DNA from: Candidatus Atribacter fermentans
GTDB lineage: Bacteria > Atribacterota > Atribacteria > Atribacterales > Atribacteraceae
NCBI GenBank assembly: GCA_012517485.1
Contig: JAAYUT010000538.1
Location: 1 to 9,310 of the forward strand
Direction: 5' to 3'
Length of the DNA: 9,310 nt
Made by a program: the position numbers and the translations under genes
Part shown: positions 1 to 6,924 of the stretch, in pieces
How the letters are laid out: each line of letters begins with the position of its first letter
How positions within the stretch are numbered: position 1 is the stretch's first letter
The notes under the pieces: model-generated
The model's input: the letters and a program-made list of their open reading frames with translations, nothing else
Databases searched by the model: none
What the model was told of the DNA's origin: nothing

Positions 1-824
1 ACGATTTTAGTATTTTTGTTGTTTCTGATGGGACAGGAAAAACGGCTTACTTAGCAGTTCAAGCCGCTCTTGCGCAATTTGATCTTCCTCGAGTTAAGAT
101 TTTACGATTTGATCATGTAAAAAATAAAGAAGAAATATTTAACATACTCGATATGGCGCATCCTCAAAAAGATTTGGTTATTTATACTCTGGTAAACGAT
201 GATTTTGTTCAAGCGTTGGTTACTGAATCACTCCACCGTCGAATTCTTATATTGGATTTATTAAGCCCAATTGTGAATACTATCCGAAAGCTATCGACTC
301 GATCTCCTCGAGGGGAACCAGGTCTCCTTCATAACTCCGATCGTGAATCAGAGACAATTACTGAAGCAGTAGAGTATGCCTTAGCGGAAAGCACTGGAGT
401 AAGTTTTTCTCGACTAAATGAAGCGCAAGTTATTATCCTCACGGTTTGGTTCCCTCATCGTGATGATTGCGTGATGCAATTGGCAAGAAAGGGTATTAAG
501 TGTGGTTTTATGATGCTGAACCCTGACCTTCCTCTTCCTCAAAACTTAGAGAATATTTTGGGAAAAGACCAGGGAAAAGTAATTATCGGCTTTATAATGG
601 AACCAGAATTTTTACAAAAGCTTCGCAATGAGCGTATTATGAATTTGGGTTTAAATTATATGGAATATAAAGCGAATTTAGATGTTGTTCATCAAGAAAT
701 TGCATTTGCACAAAAAATTTATCAGAAGTTAAATTGTCCGGTGATTGACATCACCAGTTTAAATAGTAAAGACATAATCAGTCAGATTTTGCTTAAAATT
801 CAAAAGCAAAGGGAGGAAGCATAA
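1..824 (+). CDS. Divergent PPDK regulatory protein homologue (DUF299/PDRP family), 5' partial
   Basis: The reading frame is open from the first complete codon at base 3, so the gene runs off the window edge and the Met at 153 is internal. 273 residues are visible; the family is usually about 270-280, so only a few N-terminal residues are missing. The family consists of bifunctional ADP-dependent kinase/Pi-dependent phosphorylases that inactivate and reactivate PPDK or PEP synthase by modifying a Thr near the catalytic His. Family marks (visible numbering): the N-terminal IFVVSDGTG stretch (residues 4-12), PGL at 106-108, LARKGIK, IIGF, a Leu/Arg-rich ERI segment and a C-terminal VIDIT (247-251). 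Oddities: the family P-loop, normally like GVSRTSKTP, is TVWFPHRDD at 147-155; the usual DDG is STG (130-132); the C-terminal RSIEE-like motif is LNSKD. The stop overlaps the ppdK start, implying translational coupling. Family membership is clear; enzymatic activity is doubtful. Confidence 0.85.
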   Translation, partial: DFSIFVVSDGTGKTAYLAVQAALAQFDLPRVKILRFDHVKNKEEIFNILDMAHPQKDLVIYTLVNDDFVQALVTESLHRRILILDLLSPIVNTIRKLSTRSPRGEPGLLHNSDRESETITEAVEYALAESTGVSFSRLNEAQVIILTVWFPHRDDCVMQLARKGIKCGFMMLNPDLPLPQNLENILGKDQGKVIIGFIMEPEFLQKLRNERIMNLGLNYMEYKANLDVVHQEIAFAQKIYQKLNCPVIDITSLNSKDIISQILLKIQKQREEA

Positions 825-3496
825 TGAAGAAGTACGTTTATTTTTTTGGTGAAGGTGATGCATCAATGAAGATGCTTTTAGGTGGGAAAGGTGCTAACCT
901 TGCTGAAATGACCAGAATAGGTCTCCCTGTCCCTCCAGGATTTACAATTAGCACCGAAGCCTGCCATCATTATTACAAAAACAATGAAACTTGGCCTGAA
1001 GGACTCGAAGAGGAAGTTAAAAAGAACCTAATTGAACTCGAAAAAAAATCTGGGAAAAAATTCGGAGATCCAGAAAATCCACTTTTAGTTTCAGTTCGTT
1101 CCGGTGCTCCAGCATCCATGCCAGGCATGATGGATACAGTTTTAAATTTAGGTTTAAATGAAAGCTCTCTACAAGGTTTGATTAAGCTAACCGGTAATGA
1201 GCGTTTTGCCCTCGATTGTTACCGACGTTTTATCCAAATGTTCGGTGATGTGGTTATGGGTGTCGATCACGATAAATACGAGGAAATTCTCAGTGATGTT
1301 AAAAAACAAGTTGGTGCGAATCTCGATACCGACCTCACTGCTGAAGACTTAAAAGTAGTTATTTCGCGATATAAAGAGCTTTATAAAAAAGTAACAGGTG
1401 AAGATTTCCCTCAAGATCCATTTGAACAGTTACGAAAAGCCATCAATGCTGTTTTCAGCTCTTGGAATAATAAGAGAGCGATCACTTATCGGAAGATTAA
1501 TAAAATTCCTGAAAGTTGGGGAACCGCAGTTAACGTCCAGATGATGGCATTTGGGAACATGGGAAATGATTCGGGAACTGGCGTTGGATTTACCCGTAAT
1601 CCATCTACCGGTGTTAAGGAATACTATGGAGAATATTTGGTGAATGCCCAGGGTGAAGACGTGGTTGCTGGTATTCGAACTCCGAAATCAATTAAAGATA
1701 TGGGTCAGGACCTTCCCGAAGCCTTTGAGGATTTAAAGAAGATTTATAAAGTGTTAGAAGAACACTATCGAGACATGCAAGACTTTGAGTTTACCATAGA
1801 AAAGGGAAAACTCTATATGCTGCAAACTCGGACTGGAAAACGAACTACACAAGCTGCAATTAAAATTGCCGTCGATATGGTTGATGAAGGCTTAATTGAT
1901 AAAAAGACTGCAGTAAAGAGGATTGACCCCGCTTCACTTAATCAACTCCTCCATCCTCAAATTGACCGAAGTGTTCCCTTGAAAGTTATTGCTAAAGGGC
2001 TTCCAGCTTCTCCAGGTGCTGCGAGTGGAAAAGTGGTTTTTGATGCTGATGATGCCGAACGTTTGGCTAACGAAGGAAATAAAGTCATTCTCGTTCGCCC
2101 TGAGACGACACCGGATGATATTCATGGAGTAGTAGCGGCTCAGGGTGTTCTCACAAGTCGTGGAGGAATGACTAGCCATGCGGCAGTTGTTGCCCGAGGA
2201 ATGGGGAAACCTTGCGTTGCCGGTTGCGAATCCATTGTTATTGATCTGGATAAAAAAGTATTCGTTGTGAACGGGCAAATGGTTAGGGAAGGTGATTTTA
2301 TCAGCATTGATGGAGGCAAAGGAGAAGTCATTTTAGGACAAGCTAAAACGATTCCTCCTCAACTCTCAGAAGATTTTCAAAAACTATTATCCTGGGCAGA
2401 TAGTATTCGGAAACTGGGAGTAAGAGCCAATGCCGATACCCCAGCGGATGCCCGAAAAGCCATTGAATTTGGTGCTGAAGGAATCGGTTTGTGTCGGACT
2501 GAGCATATGTTCATGGCACCTGATCGTTTACCGGCAGTGCAAGAAATGATCATGGCTCAGAATGTAGATGAACGGAAAAAAGCCTTAACAAAAATTGAAC
2601 CCATGCAGAAGGGGGATTTTAAAGAAATTTTTAAAGTTATGGAAGGAAAACCAGTCACTGTGCGGTTAATCGACCCTCCCCTTCATGAATTCCTTCCCAA
2701 GTTAGAAGATTTATTGGTAGAGGTTACCACCTTGCGAGTAAAAGGGATAACCGGTCCCGAACTGGAAGAAAAAGAGAAAATGTTGAAAATTGTTCGTGGA
2801 CTTCATGAAGCTAACCCCATGCTTGGATTACGGGGTTGCCGCTTAGGAATTGTTTTTCCGGAAATTGTCGAGATGCAAGTGCGGGCTATTATGGAGGCAG
2901 CTTGTGAGTTGGCTAAAGAAGGTGTGAAAGTTCTACCAGAAATTATGATCCCATTAGTTGGCCATCGCAATGAGATTAAAATTCAGAAAGAAGTTTTAGA
3001 AAAAGTTGCAAAGGAAGTTTTGGATCGATACCATTCAAAAGTACAATACAAATTTGGAACGATGATCGAAATTCCAAGAGCGGCAATTGTTGCAGATCAG
3101 ATTGCCGAATATGCAGAATTCTTCTCTTTTGGAACCAATGACCTAACTCAGATGACTTTTGGTTATAGTCGAGATGACGCCGAAGGAAAGTTCCTTTTCT
3201 TCTATGAAGAAAATGGTATTTTGCCTGAGGATCCTTTCCAATCCATTGATCTTGACGGAGTTGGAGAAATGATGAGAATGGGAGTACAAAAGGGTCGCCA
3301 AGTTCGACCTGATTTAAAATGTGGAATCTGTGGAGAACATGGTGGAGATCCGAAATCGGTCATTTTCTGCCATAGCATTGGCTTGAACTATGTAAGTTGT
3401 TCACCTTTCCGAGTTCCCTTAGCTCGGTTGGCAGCCGCTCACGCGGTTATCGAAGAAGAGGGCAAAGTAAAGGATACCTCAAAATTCGATAAATAA
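824..3496 (+). CDS. ppdK: Pyruvate, phosphate dikinase
   Basis: A cytosolic enzyme interconverting pyruvate + ATP + Pi and PEP + AMP + PPi; it can serve glycolysis or gluconeogenesis in PPi-using anaerobes. The 890 residues match the family length (about 870-900). Domains in order: N-terminal ATP-grasp region (about 1-340) with GGKGANLAEM at 20-29, SVRSGAPASMPGMMD from residue 90 and LQTRTGKRT; central swivelling phosphohistidine domain (about 390-510) with SRGGMTSHAAVVARGMGKP, where His452 is the phosphorylated residue and Thr450 is the usual regulatory Thr; C-terminal PEP/pyruvate TIM barrel with GTNDLTQMTFGYSRDD from residue 770 and CGICGEHGGDP, Cys836 being the likely catalytic acid. All key residues appear intact. 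The ATG at 824 overlaps the upstream stop by one base and has a GGGAGG ribosome site at 811-816 with a 7-base spacer. A terminator-like hairpin follows within 25 bases. Confidence 0.97.
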   Translation: MKKYVYFFGEGDASMKMLLGGKGANLAEMTRIGLPVPPGFTISTEACHHYYKNNETWPEGLEEEVKKNLIELEKKSGKKFGDPENPLLVSVRSGAPASMPGMMDTVLNLGLNESSLQGLIKLTGNERFALDCYRRFIQMFGDVVMGVDHDKYEEILSDVKKQVGANLDTDLTAEDLKVVISRYKELYKKVTGEDFPQDPFEQLRKAINAVFSSWNNKRAITYRKINKIPESWGTAVNVQMMAFGNMGNDSGTGVGFTRNPSTGVKEYYGEYLVNAQGEDVVAGIRTPKSIKDMGQDLPEAFEDLKKIYKVLEEHYRDMQDFEFTIEKGKLYMLQTRTGKRTTQAAIKIAVDMVDEGLIDKKTAVKRIDPASLNQLLHPQIDRSVPLKVIAKGLPASPGAASGKVVFDADDAERLANEGNKVILVRPETTPDDIHGVVAAQGVLTSRGGMTSHAAVVARGMGKPCVAGCESIVIDLDKKVFVVNGQMVREGDFISIDGGKGEVILGQAKTIPPQLSEDFQKLLSWADSIRKLGVRANADTPADARKAIEFGAEGIGLCRTEHMFMAPDRLPAVQEMIMAQNVDERKKALTKIEPMQKGDFKEIFKVMEGKPVTVRLIDPPLHEFLPKLEDLLVEVTTLRVKGITGPELEEKEKMLKIVRGLHEANPMLGLRGCRLGIVFPEIVEMQVRAIMEAACELAKEGVKVLPEIMIPLVGHRNEIKIQKEVLEKVAKEVLDRYHSKVQYKFGTMIEIPRAAIVADQIAEYAEFFSFGTNDLTQMTFGYSRDDAEGKFLFFYEENGILPEDPFQSIDLDGVGEMMRMGVQKGRQVRPDLKCGICGEHGGDPKSVIFCHSIGLNYVSCSPFRVPLARLAAAHAVIEEEGKVKDTSKFDK

Positions 3497-3518
3497 TTAA
3501 TCTTTTTATACCGAAATG

Positions 3519-3547
3519 AACCGGACAGGTTTTCCTGTCCGGTTTTT
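3519..3547 (+). terminator. Intrinsic-terminator-like hairpin between ppdK and dgt
   Basis: A perfect 11-bp stem (AACCGGACAGG at 3519-3529 with its complement at 3534-3544) has a TTTT loop, and the right arm runs into a run of five T. This is a classic intrinsic terminator shape for ppdK. It ends one base before the Shine-Dalgarno sequence of the next gene, so it may act as an attenuator or partial terminator rather than a full boundary. Confidence 0.85.
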
Positions 3548-3548
3548 C

Positions 3549-3561
3549 AGGTGATCACTTG
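3549..3561 (+). promoter_or_regulatory. Shine-Dalgarno and TTG start of dgt
   Basis: AGGTGATC at 3549-3556 matches the extended complement of the 16S rRNA 3' end. From its GG to the TTG at 3559 there are 7 bases, a normal spacing. An in-frame TGA at 3517-3519 limits the start; the only other candidate upstream is a CTG at 3535 inside the terminator stem. The first in-frame ATG falls far inside the HD domain, so TTG 3559 is the best start. Confidence 0.7.
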
Positions 3562-4626
3562 GAGATATCATCAATTAAGAAATTTTGGGAAGATTGGGAA
3601 GAACAAACTTTATCACCACTTGCAACATTGAGTACTAAAAGTCGTGGTCGTCAATATCCCGAAGAAGAATGTGAATTACGGAATTGCTTTCAAAGAGATC
3701 GGGACCGAATTATCCACAGCAAATCTTTCCGGCGCTTAAAACACAAAAGTCAGGTTTTTTTGAGTCCAGAAGGAGACCATTATCGAACCCGTCTTACCCA
3801 TACGTTGGAAGTTTCCCAAATTTCTCGAACGATTGCTCGAGGTTTACGGTTAAATGAAGACCTTACTGAGGCAATTAGCCTTGGTCACGATTTAGGGCAT
3901 ACACCTTTTGGACATGCCGGCGAAGAAGCCCTCCAGGAAATCCATCCCGGAGGCTTTAAACATAATGAACAGAGTTTACGAGTTGTTGATTTTATCGAAA
4001 GAGATGGAAGGGGTCTCAATTTAACCTGGGAGGTGAGAGATGGCATTGTTCGGCATTCCAAGACCAGGGATATGAACATGGAGAACATTTCCACGGAAAA
4101 CCTACCCCAAACCTTGGAAGGTCAAGTAGTCAGATGGTCAGATATGATCGCCTATGTCAATCACGATATTGATGATGCCATACGAGCTGGAGTTATCACT
4201 CAAGATGACCTTCCCTTAGATTGTTTGAAAATTTTGGGGAAAACCCACCGGGAAAGAATTGATCGAATGGTAAAAGATATTATTCTTACCAGTATTGAAA
4301 AATCTCCGGTGACGATGAGCATTCCGGTTCGAAATGCCACCCAGGAATTAAGAAAATTTCTATTTGAAACTGTCTATTTTGGAAAGTACCAGCACATTGA
4401 AAGAGAAAAAGCGAAACGACTTATTAAAGAGCTTTATCAATTCTTTTTGGAAAATTTAAATATCCTTGAAAAGGAATATCGGATTAATTTTTCCCACCAA
4501 GATGCCGATCTAATCGTATGTGATTTTATCTCAGGGATGACTGATCGGTATGCAATAGCCATCTACCGGAAGTATTTTATTCCATTTTCCTGGCCTCAGG
4601 AAGGAATCGGAAAAGAAATAAACTGA
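3559..4626 (+). CDS. dgt: HD-domain deoxynucleotide triphosphohydrolase (dGTPase-like)
   Basis: A metal-dependent hydrolase of the dGTPase family that converts dGTP or other dNTPs to the deoxynucleoside plus tripolyphosphate, acting in the cytosol on dNTP pools. At 355 residues it belongs to the short dGTPase-like group, well below the roughly 500 of E. coli Dgt, so substrate range cannot be read from the sequence. Visible motifs: HSKSFRRLKHKSQVF (53-67), typical of the family; RTRLTHTLEVSQI with metal ligand His81; LGHDLGHTPFGH (108-119) with the His110-Asp111 pair; HNEQSLR (135-141); and YVNHDIDDAIRAG (199-211), which supplies the last metal Asp. The C-terminal MTDRYAI/IYRKYF segment is also typical. 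Translation starts at TTG just after a terminator-like hairpin. hppA follows 44 bases downstream with no terminator between, so the two are probably cotranscribed. Confidence 0.93.
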   Translation: MEISSIKKFWEDWEEQTLSPLATLSTKSRGRQYPEEECELRNCFQRDRDRIIHSKSFRRLKHKSQVFLSPEGDHYRTRLTHTLEVSQISRTIARGLRLNEDLTEAISLGHDLGHTPFGHAGEEALQEIHPGGFKHNEQSLRVVDFIERDGRGLNLTWEVRDGIVRHSKTRDMNMENISTENLPQTLEGQVVRWSDMIAYVNHDIDDAIRAGVITQDDLPLDCLKILGKTHRERIDRMVKDIILTSIEKSPVTMSIPVRNATQELRKFLFETVYFGKYQHIEREKAKRLIKELYQFFLENLNILEKEYRINFSHQDADLIVCDFISGMTDRYAIAIYRKYFIPFSWPQEGIGKEIN

Positions 4627-4650
4627 ATTGAATAAGAAATTGAATAAGAA
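4627..4650 (+). repeat. 12-base perfect tandem duplication before hppA
   Basis: ATTGAATAAGAA occurs twice head to tail (4627-4638 and 4639-4650), exactly filling the space between the dgt stop and the hppA ribosome-binding region. It is a slippage-type duplication. The second copy contains the TGA (4641-4643) that blocks any earlier in-frame hppA start. Confidence 0.85.
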
Positions 4651-4652
4651 TC

Positions 4653-4673
4653 AGAAGGGAGGATTTTATTGTG
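4653..4673 (+). promoter_or_regulatory. Shine-Dalgarno and GTG start of hppA
   Basis: AGAAGGGAGG at 4653-4662 is a very strong ribosome site, with an 8-base spacer to the GTG at 4671. The in-frame TGA at 4641-4643 and the absence of any other start codon between them force the GTG start. Confidence 0.85.
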
Positions 4674-6635
4674 GGATTAGTTATATTTGCAGTCATAGCT
4701 GGTTTGATTGCGGTTTTTTATGCGGCTTTTCTGGTTATGAAGATCAATGCTTTCGATGCAGGAAATGCCAAAATGAAAGAGATTTCCCAAGCTATTCAAG
4801 AAGGTGCCATGGCATTCCTAAAGAGGGAGTATTTCTTTTTAATCTTTTTTGTAATCGGAATGTTTCTCCTTATTGCATTTACCCGTGGAATTGTTGAAGC
4901 GATTTGTTATCTGTGTGGTTCAATTTGCTCGGTTTTAGCTGGGTTTGTTGGAATGCGAGTAGCTACCAAAAGCAATGCCCGGACGACCCAGGGTGCTACC
5001 CAGGGAATCGGTCAAGCTTTGAAAGTCGCTTTTTCCTCAGGAACCGTTATGGGAATGTGTGTTGCTGGTTTTGGGCTTTTGGGATTAGGTATTCTTTATT
5101 TAATCACTCGAGATCCTAATATTATTAACGGGTTTGCTCTTGGAGCAAGTTCAATTGCCCTCTTTGCACGAGTTGGAGGAGGAATCTATACCAAAGCTGC
5201 TGATGTAGGTGCAGACTTAGTAGGAAAAGTAGAAGCTGGTATTCCAGAAGATGATCCAAGAAACCCTGCTGTGATTGCTGACAATGTTGGTGACAACGTC
5301 GGTGACGTGGCAGGAATGGGTGCCGACCTTTTTGAATCCTACGTTGGTTCAATCATCGCTGCTATGGTTTTAGGCATATTCGCATTTCCAGGAACCTTGG
5401 GGGGAATCATGTATCCCCTCGTTTTAGCTGGTGCAGGAACTCTTGCCTCAATTTTTGGAACATTATTTGTCAGTTCAAAGGATGAAAAAGGGTTGGCAGC
5501 AGGGCTCAACCGTGGGACTTATATTAGCGGTGCATTAGTAGTTGTTATTAGTCTTATTGCATCTCTCTTGATATTAAAAACAACTGGTCCATTCGTAGCA
5601 ACTATCGCTGGTTTAATAGCGGGAATCATCATTGGTTTAACTTCTCAGTATTATACTGCCAGTGATTATAAGCCAGTGAAAGATTTAGCAGAGAATTCAA
5701 AAACCGGTCCAGCAACTGTTATAATAAATGGTTTAGCATTAGGTATGGAAAGCACTCTTCTTCCAACCGTCTTAGTTTGTGCAGCAATTATGGTTGCATT
5801 TTGGGCAGCAGGAATATATGGGATTGCTATAGCGGGTATTGGTATGCTTTCGATCACTGGGATTATTGTTGCTGTCGATGCCTACGGTCCAGTCGCTGAT
5901 AATGCTGGTGGGATAGCTGAAATGGCTGAATTAGATCCTAAAGTTAGGAAGATTACCGATTCACTCGATGCACTCGGGAATACAACTGCTGCTATCGGCA
6001 AAGGATTTGCTATTGCATCGGCAGCTTTGACTGCTTTAGGTCTATTTGTTGCTTATTCTCAAGCTGTTAAACTCAGTGTGATTGATATCTTGAATCCTCG
6101 GACGGTCGTTGGGCTTTTCATAGGAGGGATGCTTCCCTTCCTATTCTGTTCAATGGCTATGAAAGCAGTTGGCGCAGCAGCCTACAAAATGGTTGAGGAA
6201 GTCCGTCGGCAATTTCGTGAAATTAAGGGGTTAATGGAAGGAAAAGCCAAACCCGATTATGCTCGTTGTGTTGATATCAGTACCAAAGGAGCGATTACCC
6301 GGATGATCGTTCCTGGATTAATGGCTGTTGCCGTACCACTTCTCGTTGGGATTGCTTTAGGGAAAGAAGCCTTAGGCGGCCTCTTAGCAGGTGCGATTGT
6401 GAGTGGCTTGATGTTAGCAATTATGATGGCTAATGCCGGTGGTGCCTGGGATAATGCAAAGAAATATATTGAAAGTGGATTCTTAGGAGGCAAAGGAACT
6501 CCGGCTCATTCAGCGGCAGTTGTTGGGGATACGGTTGGCGATCCCTTTAAAGATACAGCTGGGCCTTCTCTCAATATTTTGATAAAACTCATGACCATAG
6601 TGGCATTAGTTTTTGCACCACTCTTTTTAAGGTAA
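4671..6635 (+). CDS. hppA: Membrane ion-pumping pyrophosphatase, K+-dependent type, probably Na+-translocating
   Basis: An integral membrane pyrophosphatase that hydrolyses PPi to pump H+ and/or Na+ across the cytoplasmic membrane. The 654 residues are mostly hydrophobic helices, within the bacterial range, beginning with a membrane segment at about 2-23. Active-site motifs: DVGADLVGKVE (178-188), DNVGDNVGD (204-212), DAYGPVADNAGG (from 403) and GDTVGDPFKDTAGPS (from 620). GNTTAA (436-441) has Ala440 where K+-independent enzymes carry Lys, so K+ dependence is expected. The ion-gate region reads DLFESYVG with Glu222, like LLESFVG of the Na+-pumping Thermotoga enzyme and unlike plant H+ pumps, whose Glu lies four residues later. 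Na+ or mixed Na+/H+ transport is therefore the favoured inference, although some H+-pumping lineages share this pattern. It lies downstream of dgt with a strong ribosome site and is followed by a terminator. Confidence 0.96.
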   Translation: MGLVIFAVIAGLIAVFYAAFLVMKINAFDAGNAKMKEISQAIQEGAMAFLKREYFFLIFFVIGMFLLIAFTRGIVEAICYLCGSICSVLAGFVGMRVATKSNARTTQGATQGIGQALKVAFSSGTVMGMCVAGFGLLGLGILYLITRDPNIINGFALGASSIALFARVGGGIYTKAADVGADLVGKVEAGIPEDDPRNPAVIADNVGDNVGDVAGMGADLFESYVGSIIAAMVLGIFAFPGTLGGIMYPLVLAGAGTLASIFGTLFVSSKDEKGLAAGLNRGTYISGALVVVISLIASLLILKTTGPFVATIAGLIAGIIIGLTSQYYTASDYKPVKDLAENSKTGPATVIINGLALGMESTLLPTVLVCAAIMVAFWAAGIYGIAIAGIGMLSITGIIVAVDAYGPVADNAGGIAEMAELDPKVRKITDSLDALGNTTAAIGKGFAIASAALTALGLFVAYSQAVKLSVIDILNPRTVVGLFIGGMLPFLFCSMAMKAVGAAAYKMVEEVRRQFREIKGLMEGKAKPDYARCVDISTKGAITRMIVPGLMAVAVPLLVGIALGKEALGGLLAGAIVSGLMLAIMMANAGGAWDNAKKYIESGFLGGKGTPAHSAAVVGDTVGDPFKDTAGPSLNILIKLMTIVALVFAPLFLR

Positions 6636-6667
6636 AGAAGTAACTCATATTTGTTTATTAGTGGACC

Positions 6668-6717
6668 AAGCTCGGGGTTACGAGAAAAGACCCCGAGCTT
6701 TCGTAATTTTATTTTTG
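6668..6717 (+). terminator. Intrinsic terminator after hppA
   Basis: A perfect 11-bp stem, AAGCTCGGGGT at 6668-6678 and its complement at 6690-6700, has an 11-base loop and is followed by a T-rich stretch up to 6717. It lies 33 bases after the hppA stop and probably ends the dgt-hppA transcript, separating it from dnaG. A spurious open frame (6651-6860) spans this hairpin and shows no protein-like character. Confidence 0.8.
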
Positions 6718-6907
6718 GGTACCCAATTACCGGTTTAATTAATCAAGCCTGGACAAAAAGAATATATTTTTTTTTCTTCTTCTTAAGGAGAAAATCTTCC
6801 TTCTTTTTTCCTTTCAAGAGGATAAAAAGTGGGAGGATGTTATTTTCTCTTTTAACGTAGTTTTTTTCATCGAGGGAATCTGAATTTTTAAATAAGTGAA
6901 ATATTTT
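6718..6907 (+). other. T-rich untranslated leader before dnaG
   Basis: The spacer between the terminator and dnaG has no supported gene. It contains a run of nine T (6767-6775), pyrimidine-rich blocks to about 6815, and A/T-rich DNA up to the dnaG ribosome site. A dnaG promoter is expected here because a terminator precedes it, but no convincing -35/-10 pair is visible; the TATATT at 6763-6768 lacks a good partner. Confidence 0.5.
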
Positions 6908-6924
6908 GAAGAGGTTTTTCTTTG
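6908..6924 (+). promoter_or_regulatory. Shine-Dalgarno and TTG start of dnaG
   Basis: GAAGAGG at 6908-6914 lies 7 bases before the TTG at 6922. The in-frame TGA at 6907-6909 means no earlier start is possible, and the next in-frame ATG (about 7138) would remove the zinc finger, so the TTG start is forced. Confidence 0.8.

Noticed and set aside
1934..2331. Reverse-strand open frames opposite ppdK
   Set aside because: They lie wholly within a strongly conserved + strand gene and show no recognisable protein features.
3885..4094. Reverse-strand open frame opposite dgt
   Set aside because: It overlaps the conserved HD-domain coding region and has no ribosome site or protein-like composition.
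4628..5119. Short + strand frames overlapping the start of hppA
   Set aside because: They are out-of-frame readings of the hppA N-terminal coding region, rich in Cys and Trp in an implausible way.
6651..6860. 69-codon open frame between hppA and dnaG
   Set aside because: It spans the terminator hairpin and the T run, giving a poly-Phe stretch; low-complexity and not protein-like.
6831..6860. Seven-codon leader peptide (ATG at 6837) after GGGAGG
   Set aside because: The ribosome-site-like sequence touches the ATG with no spacer, and the peptide MLFSLLT shows no regulatory codon pattern.
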